Position numbers and translations under genes: made by a program. From positions 1 through 38,201 of IMG/VR virus record IMGVR_UViG_3300017726_000019: DNA of 38,201 nucleotides. One strand, written 5' to 3'. The notes beneath the pieces were generated by a model. The model made no database searches, was not told where the DNA came from, and saw only the letters and a program-made list of their open reading frames with translations. Shown here piece by piece: positions 14,502-21,629 of the stretch. The DNA comes from a virus. Positions within the stretch are counted from its first letter, which is position 1, and each line of letters opens with the position of its first letter.

Positions 14502-15025
14502 ACCCACTCAGGTTTACGTTCAGGAATACGAAGGTAGTTATCTTTTACCCACGGTTTGGATGCGATATACATCTTGTATTTGTCATAGATATCAACACCT
14601 GTATCATACTTGAACTCATCAGGTCCAGCAAAAACAAAAGGTGTTGTATCCTTCCCACTACGACCTTGAGGATCTGCGGTAGGGAGTATTTCCTTTGCTG
14701 CTAGGAGTGTCTTCTGACAGGTATGGACCTTACCATAACGAGCAGTGTACTCGTCACACATAGCAAGTCCATGAGCAAGCAACCACTGCCAGTTAGTTAC
14801 AAACTCATTTGCCCAAATAGTGCAGGGATGATTGCGAAAAGCACCCTTCTCAGTAGCATAGGGAGTACCGTCTGCTTTAGGAAGAGTGCCGAATCCATGC
14901 CCCCATTTGTCAGAGCACACAATAGCAAGCATCTGACAGGTCTCTAGAGGCATCTTAACGATGTGCTTGTCGGGAAGAACTCGTGCCGACTTGTGAGGAT
15001 CTGGGTCTGTAACAAAGATATTCAT
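14498..15025 (-). CDS. Conserved phage protein, DKHxVKMxLET family
   Basis: A 175-aa soluble protein. The start MNIFVTDPDPHKSARVLPDK, then HIVKMPLETCQML, with NHPCTIWA, NWQWLLAHGLAMCDEYTARYGK and a C-terminal DIYDKYKMYIASKP, is a pattern I know from uncharacterised phage proteins. Relatives are sometimes labelled pyrimidine-dimer glycosylase-like, but I see no clear match to T4 DenV, so I do not adopt that name. Several conserved His, Cys, Trp and Asp residues suggest an enzyme. It is coupled to the membrane gene upstream (ATGA) and to the AbrB-like gene downstream. Confidence 0.6.
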   Translation of the reverse strand: MNIFVTDPDPHKSARVLPDKHIVKMPLETCQMLAIVCSDKWGHGFGTLPKADGTPYATEKGAFRNHPCTIWANEFVTNWQWLLAHGLAMCDEYTARYGKVHTCQKTLLAAKEILPTADPQGRSGKDTTPFVFAGPDEFKYDTGVDIYDKYKMYIASKPWVKDNYLRIPERKPEWV

Positions 15026-15282
15026 AGCACTTTAGAAATTGAGATTGCCAGCAGGAATGATATCATTATAACCACATCCCACGACTTTGTGCGAACAAAG
15101 TAAGGAACTGAAATAAGGTCGGCAATTAAATTGATATACACACCCACCATAACATCAACATGAGTTATAGTAAAGTATGCAACAATAACTCCAATACTTC
15201 CAATTATTCTTAAAGTAACATCAGGAGTTATCTGTAGTTTGAGTTCAGAAGTTTTCTGCATGTATGATCTTTTGGTGAACAT
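15022..15282 (-). CDS. Small membrane protein, 86 aa
   Basis: After a charged N-terminus, three hydrophobic stretches can be seen: LRIIGSIGVIVAYFTI, VGVYINLIADLISVPYFV and DVVIMISFLLAISIS. It would therefore cross the membrane two or three times. The start at 15282 lies 55 nt inside the oxygenase gene; the next ATG (15261) would shorten it by seven residues and leave a 34-nt overlap. No function is recognised. Confidence 0.6.
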   Translation of the reverse strand: MFTKRSYMQKTSELKLQITPDVTLRIIGSIGVIVAYFTITHVDVMVGVYINLIADLISVPYFVRTKSWDVVIMISFLLAISISKVL

Positions 15283-15818
15283 CCACTATGGATATATCGA
15301 CCATCAAAAATAACCAAACGATTTGGTTTTGGAGTGATGGACTCTTTTATAGTAAAACTATCAATGTTATCTCCATTGACTTGAGATCCAGAATCTCTCT
15401 CATTAAAGATGATAGTATTACCATCGGTTTGATTTAAATAAAGAATTGATGAATAGTGAAATTGGCCAGGATAGTCAACATGAGGTCCATGAATAGCACC
15501 ATCTACAGTTTGTGTACATAGATCTGCTCTGACTCTCATAACTTCCTTTGCACCAAGATAAGATTTTACCTTTAGAGCAAAGGGATAAATCAAGTCACCT
15601 TCTCTAGATCTTGATTTATCCTTTTCAATAAGGAGATTAGAAAAACCTTGAGTGGGTTTAATCTCACCATTTATGCTGAATTTCTTATTACTAGTATAAG
15701 TAGAATCTCCACTATAGTACCAATGAAAATCATCATCATTCATGACAGTATTTACGATAAAATCGAAATAAGACTTATCAAGGAAATCATCAATTACTTC
15801 AATAAATTTAGTCCTCAT
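15228..15818 (-). CDS. 2OG-Fe(II) oxygenase, prolyl-4-hydroxylase-like (copy 5)
   Basis: A 196-aa dioxygenase with the classical HxD metal motif, unlike the four other copies: GPHVDYPGQFHYSSILYLN. It continues with DGNTIIFNER and RLVIFDGRYIHSGCSPK, where His is the third metal ligand, then CRKLLNSNYR with the Arg for 2-oxoglutarate. The start MRTKFIEVIDDFLDKSYFDF resembles prolyl-hydroxylase-like phage proteins. The substrate may be a protein or a nucleotide. It overlaps gp45 by 11 nt. Confidence 0.8.
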   Translation of the reverse strand: MRTKFIEVIDDFLDKSYFDFIVNTVMNDDDFHWYYSGDSTYTSNKKFSINGEIKPTQGFSNLLIEKDKSRSREGDLIYPFALKVKSYLGAKEVMRVRADLCTQTVDGAIHGPHVDYPGQFHYSSILYLNQTDGNTIIFNERDSGSQVNGDNIDSFTIKESITPKPNRLVIFDGRYIHSGCSPKDHTCRKLLNSNYR

Positions 15819-16476
15819 AAGATGAATCTGGTTCTAGGGCAATCCAGTAAGTAAGATTCTTATCAGAGTTAACAAACTTAGATAAAAGTTTCTTAGAAAT
15901 TGAAACTTGATAACTACCAGGAAGAATTTTAATATTTTCTACCTTAAAGTTGAAACTAAAAATATTCTCAGTCTCACCAACAATAATAGAGAAATCATTG
16001 GAAGTATCATTCTTACGATCAGATACAACTAATTTAACAACTCCATTCTCACCAACGACAGATAGATCTGGAAGTTGATAAACAGCAGATGCTTTAAGGA
16101 GTTTATCCAGTTGCTGAGTATTGAGATTGAAAGAGATCTCTTCAGATGTCAGAACAATATCTTTCTCAGGAGGACTGATAATCACATTGGGATCAGCAAA
16201 GAAGTACTTAGAACGCATCTTACCTTCACGGATAACCATGTAAGAATCATTCTCAATGTCAAGTTCAGGACTCTGGTGCAGACTCAGACCATTAAGAAAT
16301 TGGTTAAGATCATAAATGCCAAAATCTTTGGGGAAGTCTTCATTTACTTCAACCTCAGCAAGAATGTTCTTCATCACACTGATAGTACGGAGTTTCTTAC
16401 CTTCCTTGAAAAGGAGAGACTGGTTAATATTAGAAAAATTTTTAAGAATATTAACAGTTGAATCAGAAAGTTTCAT
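15808..16476 (-). CDS. 45: Sliding clamp gp45
   Basis: Trimeric DNA clamp that tethers gp43 and also activates late transcription through gp55. It is 222 aa (T4 gp45 is 228). MKLSDSTVNILKNFSNINQS at the start and LFKEGKKLRTISVMKNILAE match T4 gp45, and the C-terminus has LTYWIALEPDSSYED. I chose the ATG at 16476 because AAAGGTGATT precedes it; a GTG at 16482 in frame is a weaker option. It overlaps the DUF3310 gene by 14 nt. Confidence 0.95.
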   Translation of the reverse strand: MKLSDSTVNILKNFSNINQSLLFKEGKKLRTISVMKNILAEVEVNEDFPKDFGIYDLNQFLNGLSLHQSPELDIENDSYMVIREGKMRSKYFFADPNVIISPPEKDIVLTSEEISFNLNTQQLDKLLKASAVYQLPDLSVVGENGVVKLVVSDRKNDTSNDFSIIVGETENIFSFNFKVENIKILPGSYQVSISKKLLSKFVNSDKNLTYWIALEPDSSYED

Positions 16477-16975
16477 AATCACCTTTAGGTTGCTTGTGTA
16501 GACCAGAGAAATGGTAGAGAAGAATGCAATAATGAATTGCTTTTAGAATGTCTTGTTTAGACTTTCCACCCTTCTTACCAAAACGAGAAAGATATTTGAT
16601 TGCATTAGAACGACAGAATGGTTCTGCGTCACCAATACCTTCAATAAGATCAAGAGTCTGTGTTTTAGAATCTTGAGATGTATAGTGAGATTTATATGTT
16701 GAAGACAGGTACTCACGAACCTCCTTCATAGTCAAATCCTCTTCATACTTCCAAAAACCATTATTTGAAAGTTGATCAAGATTTAAGTCAATTCGGTCTT
16801 CACTCATAGATGAAATCGGCGCATTGATATTGAGAGTATTCCCAAAGTCGAGATAATCTTCTTCGAGAATTGGTCGGTCGTCTGCTAACGGACGACCATC
16901 GTTATTAAAGTAATTCATTTCGTTTTCACTTAATCCATACATTTCGTCGTAAAGCATACTCCAAGAATTAGTCAT
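16463..16975 (-). CDS. DUF3310-domain protein
   Basis: A 170-aa protein. The C-terminal part, residues about 125-160, carries the DUF3310 signature: CRSNAIKYLSRFGKKGG then KSKQDILKAIHYCILLYHF. Such domains occur as short proteins or fused to nucleotide kinases in phages; their biochemical role is not known to me. The N-terminal 100 residues are acidic and Asn-rich with no family resemblance. AGAGG lies upstream of the ATG, and a perfect sigma70 promoter (16990-17018) starts the transcript here, so this is the first gene of the gp45 operon. Confidence 0.75.
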   Translation of the reverse strand: MTNSWSMLYDEMYGLSENEMNYFNNDGRPLADDRPILEEDYLDFGNTLNINAPISSMSEDRIDLNLDQLSNNGFWKYEEDLTMKEVREYLSSTYKSHYTSQDSKTQTLDLIEGIGDAEPFCRSNAIKYLSRFGKKGGKSKQDILKAIHYCILLYHFSGLHKQPKGDYETF

Positions 16976-16989
16976 AATAAACCTCTGTT

Positions 16990-17018
16990 ATTATATCAGA
17001 AGTTGATGGTGTTGTCAA
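16990..17018 (-). promoter_or_regulatory. Consensus sigma70 promoter inside the 3' end of the cobS-like gene
   Basis: On the minus strand TTGACA (17018-17013) and TATAAT (16995-16990) are 17 bases apart, with all 12 bases at consensus. The -35 box is coding sequence of the cobS-like gene, and the stop codon TGA directly abuts TATAAT. It should drive the DUF3310, gp45, gp44, gp62 and regA operon early in infection. Confidence 0.87.
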
Positions 17019-18108
17019 TTGTATCGATACTATCATCAGATGTCATTTGAAAGTCAGCATCGATTTTGTCATAGAGTTCGATAAAAGATTGCTTGGTCTC
17101 ATCATCGAACCGTGCAGTGCAGACATCAATTGCTTTTTCTTTATTATTAAAAATACTGTAAGCACGAATGATGTGAACAAGACGACGAGTAGAGATGATT
17201 TCATCAACACCACCATCATAGAAAGTCTTACGGATGATGTCTGCCCAATCCACAAGACGTTTGCAGAAGGCAGGAGCAACCACATTAAGGTCTTTAGCAA
17301 TACCTTCAAGGATTTTCTGTTCAATTGAGGGAGATGGATATGACTGATCAAAAGTTACAGGGAAACGTTCGAGGAATGCTTCATTGAGAACATTGGTTCC
17401 GATAAAACGTCCATCTTCAGAACCCTTACCTTTAGTATTAGCAGTTGCAAATACTTGGAACCCTGCAGAAGGTTTTACAAATTTTCCAATCTTCTTAAGA
17501 AAGACACCCTTACCCTCTAGAATAGACTGAAGACAGAGAATTTTATTTGAAGCAAGATCAATTTCGTCAAGAAGAAGTACGGCACCTCGTTCAAGTGCTT
17601 CAATAACAGGACCATTATGCCAAACAGTATTACCATCAATAAGTCGGAATCCACCGATAAGATCATCCTCATCGGTCTCAATGGTAATGTTTACTCGGAT
17701 TAGTTCTCTACCAAGTTGAGCACAAGCTTGTTCCACAGAAAACGTTTTACCGTTACCAGAAAGTCCCGTGATAAACGTCGGATAAAAAAGATTGGACTTA
17801 ATAATTTTTTTAATATCACTAAAGTTACCAAAGCTGACGAAGGTATCATCTTTCTGTGGGATAAGGTTTTGTTCGATTGCAGGCACTGCTGCAGGTGAAC
17901 TATAAGTCACTTCAAGATCCTGAATGGGTTCTTTTACATCTTCCAAGTCCCATTTGCCACGACGAACTTTAAAACCAACCATCTTATTAGTGACAGTTTG
18001 GTAATTAGTTCCATTCATAGCACACCATGCACGAATGTCAGAACTGGTGACTTGATTGCCATACAGTGCTTGCAGAGAAGTGCGGATATACTCGGAAGAA
18101 ACGGTCAT
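16996..18108 (-). CDS. cobS: CobS/MoxR-like AAA+ ATPase
   Basis: A 370-aa AAA+ ATPase of the type annotated as porphyrin/cobalt chelatase subunit CobS in cyanophages. Walker A is GLSGNGKT at residues 115-122, Walker B is AVLLLDEIDLAS, and sensor 1 is QVFATANTKGKGS. RFPVTFDQSYPS then EQKIL is typical of MoxR/CobS. The first 60 residues form a separate N-terminal domain (IRTSLQALYG, then AWCAMNG). Upstream on the same strand lie a 55-aa zinc peptide and a VWA/HEXXH protein, the partner type expected for MoxR-like ATPases. Cobalt chelation would need a CobN-type subunit, which is not in this window; protein remodelling is the alternative. Confidence 0.9.
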   Translation of the reverse strand: MTVSSEYIRTSLQALYGNQVTSSDIRAWCAMNGTNYQTVTNKMVGFKVRRGKWDLEDVKEPIQDLEVTYSSPAAVPAIEQNLIPQKDDTFVSFGNFSDIKKIIKSNLFYPTFITGLSGNGKTFSVEQACAQLGRELIRVNITIETDEDDLIGGFRLIDGNTVWHNGPVIEALERGAVLLLDEIDLASNKILCLQSILEGKGVFLKKIGKFVKPSAGFQVFATANTKGKGSEDGRFIGTNVLNEAFLERFPVTFDQSYPSPSIEQKILEGIAKDLNVVAPAFCKRLVDWADIIRKTFYDGGVDEIISTRRLVHIIRAYSIFNNKEKAIDVCTARFDDETKQSFIELYDKIDADFQMTSDDSIDTIDNTINF

Positions 18109-18130
18109 TTGTGTCGTTTGAACTGAAGTT

Positions 18131-18136
18131 ATTATA
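18131..18136 (-). promoter_or_regulatory. Possible -10 element overlapping a stop codon
   Basis: TATAAT on the minus strand contains the TAA stop of the 55-aa zinc peptide and lies 23 nt before the cobS-like ATG. No -35 box is seen at 16-18 bases; an activator or chance is possible. Confidence 0.3.
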
Positions 18137-18299
18137 GTCTAGAATTTGGGTCAGTTTCCTCATCAGAGGACAGTTTAGAAAGTGGTATTCCTTTATGTTT
18201 TAACATACAAGCACTCCTTGCCCATGCCCTAGAAAGACTAGTGACATCAGCACAGAGTGTGTCAAATTTACCACAATAAGGACAAGATCTCTTAGTCAT
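18132..18299 (-). CDS. Zinc-finger-like peptide, 55 aa
   Basis: A 55-codon frame. It begins MTKRSCPYCGKFDTLC, with CxxC and a third Cys six residues later; another Cys and a His follow in ARSACMLKHKG, enough to bind one zinc ion. The tail is acidic. The ATG overlaps the stop of the VWA protein gene (ATGA), and the stop lies within a possible promoter of the cobS-like gene. Its place between the VWA and AAA+ genes suggests it is an accessory to that pair, for example an adaptor. Confidence 0.65.
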   Translation of the reverse strand: MTKRSCPYCGKFDTLCADVTSLSRAWARSACMLKHKGIPLSKLSSDEETDPNSRL

Positions 18300-20425
18300 G
18301 CAATCAATGAAACAAACTCATTAAGAACTTTTTTATTTGATTTTTTAGTCTTTAATGATTTGACAAAAGCAGACTTAATCTTTGCTTTCGTTGCACCTTC
18401 ATCAACTTCAAATTCTGCCTGATTGGAGAGATCAGATCCAGCAAGTCCAATATATGTATCATAACCAGAAGTTTTAATCATAACACAACGTTCCTTTCTC
18501 CACCTAGATTTCAATACTTCAGTATCTTCCCACGATTCTGAATGAAGACGAATGAAAGAACCAGAATCACGACCCTCAAGAATACGAATGCCTAAGAAAT
18601 TTGTATTTGGGAAATTATCTTTCAAATTAGTAAGGAGAAGATTTGTAAAAGAAACGTATGCAGAATCATGATACTTGGTTACTTTGTAAGTACTACCAAT
18701 CTTACGATCACGAATATAACAGTTAGCATGTAGACGTTTTGTTCCAATACGTTCTTCCCCGTTTGGATATAAAATCTCAGCATGACGATTGCAAGGTGCT
18801 GCTTCACCATCCGTCAAAACAATACACTGAACTTTTTCAAGAGAATATTTTTTCTTGAAGGCAGGAATAATATTATGAAGAGAAATTAGTGCTTCATTCA
18901 GAGGAGTTCCAGAAAGACTTAAACGAGAAGGAGGAGTGTAATCAACATACTTACAAAAGGAGAATCCAATTCGATACATTGTTTTCATTTGCTTTTCAAG
19001 AACTCGATTATTTACATCACTAGTAAGAATGTTCATCATAGAGAACTGATCAGACACTACAAGCACTCCATCTTTCTTTTCGTAATGAGGTTCTGGATAG
19101 ACTGGGTTATTGTTCTCATCCCATGTAATATAATTATATTCATTTGTAAAGGCATATACATCAAACGGAATTGATACCTTACGACAGAACCAAATTAGAT
19201 TAAACAGTTGCTTCATAGTATCAAGCATCACATGTCCCATGGAACCAGACCAATCAAGAACAAAAACTAGTCCATGATTCTTACCATCTGGAAGGACAGT
19301 TATTTTCCTGAATAAATCTTCATTGTACTTATAAGTATGGAGTTTAGAAGTATCAAGAACTCCAGTCCGAGATGTAGAAGAACGAGCATATGCACTCGCA
19401 GACTTTCTACACTCAAATTCTTTTACAAGATAGTTGACTTCTTTTTGTGCAGATTTTTTGAACTTATCGTAGTCAGTATCTACCCAATCAAACCTACTTG
19501 CATTGATACCTTCCAGCAACTCCCAATGATCATCACAAAGTTTGTGAATTTCTTTATTAGAAGAAACAACTGTCTTAAGATTAAGATTTGGAATGCTAAT
19601 ATAAGTTGTTTCACTATATTGATTATCTGCACCACGGTCATCTATCAGATCACTAATAGCATCTTGAAGATTGTCAACAGTCTTTACCTCAACATTAGAA
19701 GATCCACCATCAGAAGAAGATTCAATCTGTGGTATAGAATCCTCACCAGATTCACCCTGCTCAGAAGTCTCATTTGAATCTGTATCTAATTCACCATCAC
19801 TAGAATCGGAAGTGTTTTTATTTTCAGTAGAACCAGAAGATCCTTCAGTAGGAGCAAGTGTGTTCTCACTCTGGTCGTTATCTTGTTTTTGTTTACAATA
19901 GTTATATAATTCTTCAGCAACAATAAGAACATCAGAAAAAGTTTCACAATCAGCAATTGCTTTAATCAAACGTCCCTCTTCCATGTTATGAAAAGGAATG
20001 TTTACATAGTTACCAATCTTAAAGTAAAGATTTGCACGATCTGCAAGATTCATTGAAGGAATATCTTCATTCTCTAGTGCAAAAAAATCTTCATCAGAAA
20101 GTTCATCGTAACCACGATAAAAAGTTTTGGAAAGTCCAGCATACTTACGTTTCATAAGTTTTTCAATGCGAGCATCCTCTACAACATTGACAAACTGTTT
20201 GGGAGTATCCCAATCCCATTCATCAGGAGTGAAGAGAGCATGTCCAACTTCATGAGCAACTAACATATCAAAAACACACTCAGATGCCTTCTTCCACATA
20301 GGAAGTGTCAGAACCCGAGTGTGTACATTGAACATCGCAGTCTCAACATGACGGTGCTCAACAACCAGATCCTCGGTAGCAAGGAGTTTGGCAAGTTGAC
20401 CTTTGACCTCAAAGTTGATGGACAT
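18296..20425 (-). CDS. CobT-like VWA protein with an N-terminal HEXXH motif
   Basis: A 709-aa protein in three parts. Residues 50-100 have a zinc-metalloprotease-like site, LVAHEVGHALF (H58, E59, H62), followed by NVVEDARIE, which could supply the third ligand. Residues about 180-255 are a Ser/Glu/Asp-rich linker. The C-terminal half is a von Willebrand A domain with the MIDAS motif VLDWSGSMG (D391) and a later CIVLTDGEAAP. The layout is that of CobT, the cobaltochelatase subunit that works with the AAA+ ring of CobS, but the intact HEXXH suggests peptidase activity or its remnant. It forms a cassette with the zinc peptide and the CobS-like ATPase. Confidence 0.85.
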   Translation of the reverse strand: MSINFEVKGQLAKLLATEDLVVEHRHVETAMFNVHTRVLTLPMWKKASECVFDMLVAHEVGHALFTPDEWDWDTPKQFVNVVEDARIEKLMKRKYAGLSKTFYRGYDELSDEDFFALENEDIPSMNLADRANLYFKIGNYVNIPFHNMEEGRLIKAIADCETFSDVLIVAEELYNYCKQKQDNDQSENTLAPTEGSSGSTENKNTSDSSDGELDTDSNETSEQGESGEDSIPQIESSSDGGSSNVEVKTVDNLQDAISDLIDDRGADNQYSETTYISIPNLNLKTVVSSNKEIHKLCDDHWELLEGINASRFDWVDTDYDKFKKSAQKEVNYLVKEFECRKSASAYARSSTSRTGVLDTSKLHTYKYNEDLFRKITVLPDGKNHGLVFVLDWSGSMGHVMLDTMKQLFNLIWFCRKVSIPFDVYAFTNEYNYITWDENNNPVYPEPHYEKKDGVLVVSDQFSMMNILTSDVNNRVLEKQMKTMYRIGFSFCKYVDYTPPSRLSLSGTPLNEALISLHNIIPAFKKKYSLEKVQCIVLTDGEAAPCNRHAEILYPNGEERIGTKRLHANCYIRDRKIGSTYKVTKYHDSAYVSFTNLLLTNLKDNFPNTNFLGIRILEGRDSGSFIRLHSESWEDTEVLKSRWRKERCVMIKTSGYDTYIGLAGSDLSNQAEFEVDEGATKAKIKSAFVKSLKTKKSNKKVLNEFVSLIA

Positions 20426-20448
20426 GCGTGTCTGTCTTAGATGTACCT

Positions 20449-20454
20449 ATTATA
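20449..20454 (-). promoter_or_regulatory. Possible -10 element overlapping a stop codon
   Basis: TATAAT on the minus strand contains the TAA stop of the HNH-like gene and lies 24 nt before the ATG of the VWA gene. I find no -35 box, so the call is weak. Confidence 0.3.
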
Positions 20455-20770
20455 GAGGCAATACAGCCTTGGACTGCGATCTCTGTGCCAGTTTATAAAC
20501 CGTCACAGGGTCGTTTTTATGTCTAAGTCTATGACAATTAGAGCAGATCAAGACACATTTGTCAATTTCTGCTTGGACAATCTCCATAGAGTACCCATCT
20601 CTGAGTAACATTCGGACTTCATCCCTTTTCAATTCTGGTTGCTCATGATGAAAATCCATGCAAATTGGATCATAGGTATTTCCACAATCCTGACAGGGTT
20701 TTCCAGTTTTATAATTAGTCAACCATTGCATTCTGGATAGGACTTTAGATTTTCTTGTTCTTTTTGGCAT
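20450..20770 (-). CDS. HNH-type zinc endonuclease-like protein, 106 aa
   Basis: A small basic protein with two zinc-binding CxxC pairs, PCQDCGN (C26, C29) and ICSNCHRLRHKND, around MDFHHEQPE. This is the HNH/McrA-like layout in which HH supplies the catalytic His and the CxxC pairs hold the structural zinc. The basic N-terminus (PKRTRKSK) fits DNA binding. It could be a free-standing homing endonuclease or a packaging- or repair-associated nuclease. No intron or split gene is visible near it. Confidence 0.75.
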   Translation of the reverse strand: MPKRTRKSKVLSRMQWLTNYKTGKPCQDCGNTYDPICMDFHHEQPELKRDEVRMLLRDGYSMEIVQAEIDKCVLICSNCHRLRHKNDPVTVYKLAQRSQSKAVLPL

Positions 20771-20783
20771 TTTATGGTTCGTA

Positions 20784-21629
20784 TTATTTTAGATTTGGAT
20801 ATAAAAATTGATAATACCAAGAGTAATCTCTCAGTATTTTATGTTGAGATTTCCGTTTTATCAACGGAAACTCATATGTTTCTTTTTTAGAAACTACCTT
20901 AGGGTGTATCGTATGATCACCCCAAGGTGCATATATTGAATCATTGTGATATCTTTGCTTTACATCATTCAAATCATTCTCGTAATCATCGGCACCAATG
21001 AAGTCATAAATTCCAGATAATACTTTCCGAGGATTTTCCATCATATCTTCATATCTTACAAACTTAAAATTCTTTAGATAATTTCTCTCACAATCCAAAA
21101 CTTCCTTTAATGCAAACAAAGGTGTGTAGATCATATCGGTCTGCATGTAAGATTCAATTCTTTTATCCATCAAATCAACTTCATTATAATCATCTCTAGT
21201 TTCAAAAGGATAAAGTTCAGGAGTGGATGGACCCATAATTCTATTTACGGTTTCCATTTTTTCTAAAGAAGAAATAACTCCACGTAAATCTCGAACAACG
21301 TAGATAACTTTTGCGGGTGGAACAAGATTAAAAAGTAAGTCAAAATCTACTGCCCAACTTCTATCCTTATCAACGTAGATATTAGTATCACACAAATTTT
21401 CTAACCAAGAAGATATTCCTGCTCGCATAAAAGACTGATACAAGACCCTCATTTCTTTCATTGTATGTTGAGTCTCGGTGTATACCTTTTCAGAATGCTG
21501 TGAGATATTTGTCAGAATATTTGACAAACAAGAATCCATCTCTACAGTCATATCTGGATGTTGCTGTAAAAGATTACCCAGAAGAGTTGATCCACTTCTA
21601 GGTAATCCCGATATAGTTACAAATTTCAT
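20784..21629 (-). CDS. Sulfotransferase family protein
   Basis: A 281-aa PAPS-dependent sulfotransferase-like enzyme. The 5'-phosphosulfate loop is SGLPRSGSTLLGNLLQQHPD at residues 7-26, and the 3'-phosphate-binding segment is KVIYVVRDLRGVISSLEKM, including the conserved Arg and Ser. The acceptor is unknown; possible targets are a cell-surface glycan, a lipid or a protein. It is coupled by ATGA overlap to gp46, an odd place for a metabolic enzyme between recombination genes. It is full length and uses AT-rich codons like its neighbours, so if it was acquired it was not recent. Confidence 0.85.
   Translation of the reverse strand: MKFVTISGLPRSGSTLLGNLLQQHPDMTVEMDSCLSNILTNISQHSEKVYTETQHTMKEMRVLYQSFMRAGISSWLENLCDTNIYVDKDRSWAVDFDLLFNLVPPAKVIYVVRDLRGVISSLEKMETVNRIMGPSTPELYPFETRDDYNEVDLMDKRIESYMQTDMIYTPLFALKEVLDCERNYLKNFKFVRYEDMMENPRKVLSGIYDFIGADDYENDLNDVKQRYHNDSIYAPWGDHTIHPKVVSKKETYEFPLIKRKSQHKILRDYSWYYQFLYPNLK

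Noticed and set aside
15022-15282. The 86-aa membrane protein as a holin
   Set aside because: Two or three membrane segments fit, but there is no lysis gene nearby and it sits in an early replication operon, so the name would be a guess.
19670-19880. Low-complexity linker in the VWA protein as a sign of gene fusion or frameshift
   Set aside because: The frame is continuous, and acidic linkers between the two parts are normal in CobT-like proteins.
20450-20770. HNH-like protein as part of a group I intron or intein
   Set aside because: Neighbouring genes are complete and uninterrupted, with no split reading frame.
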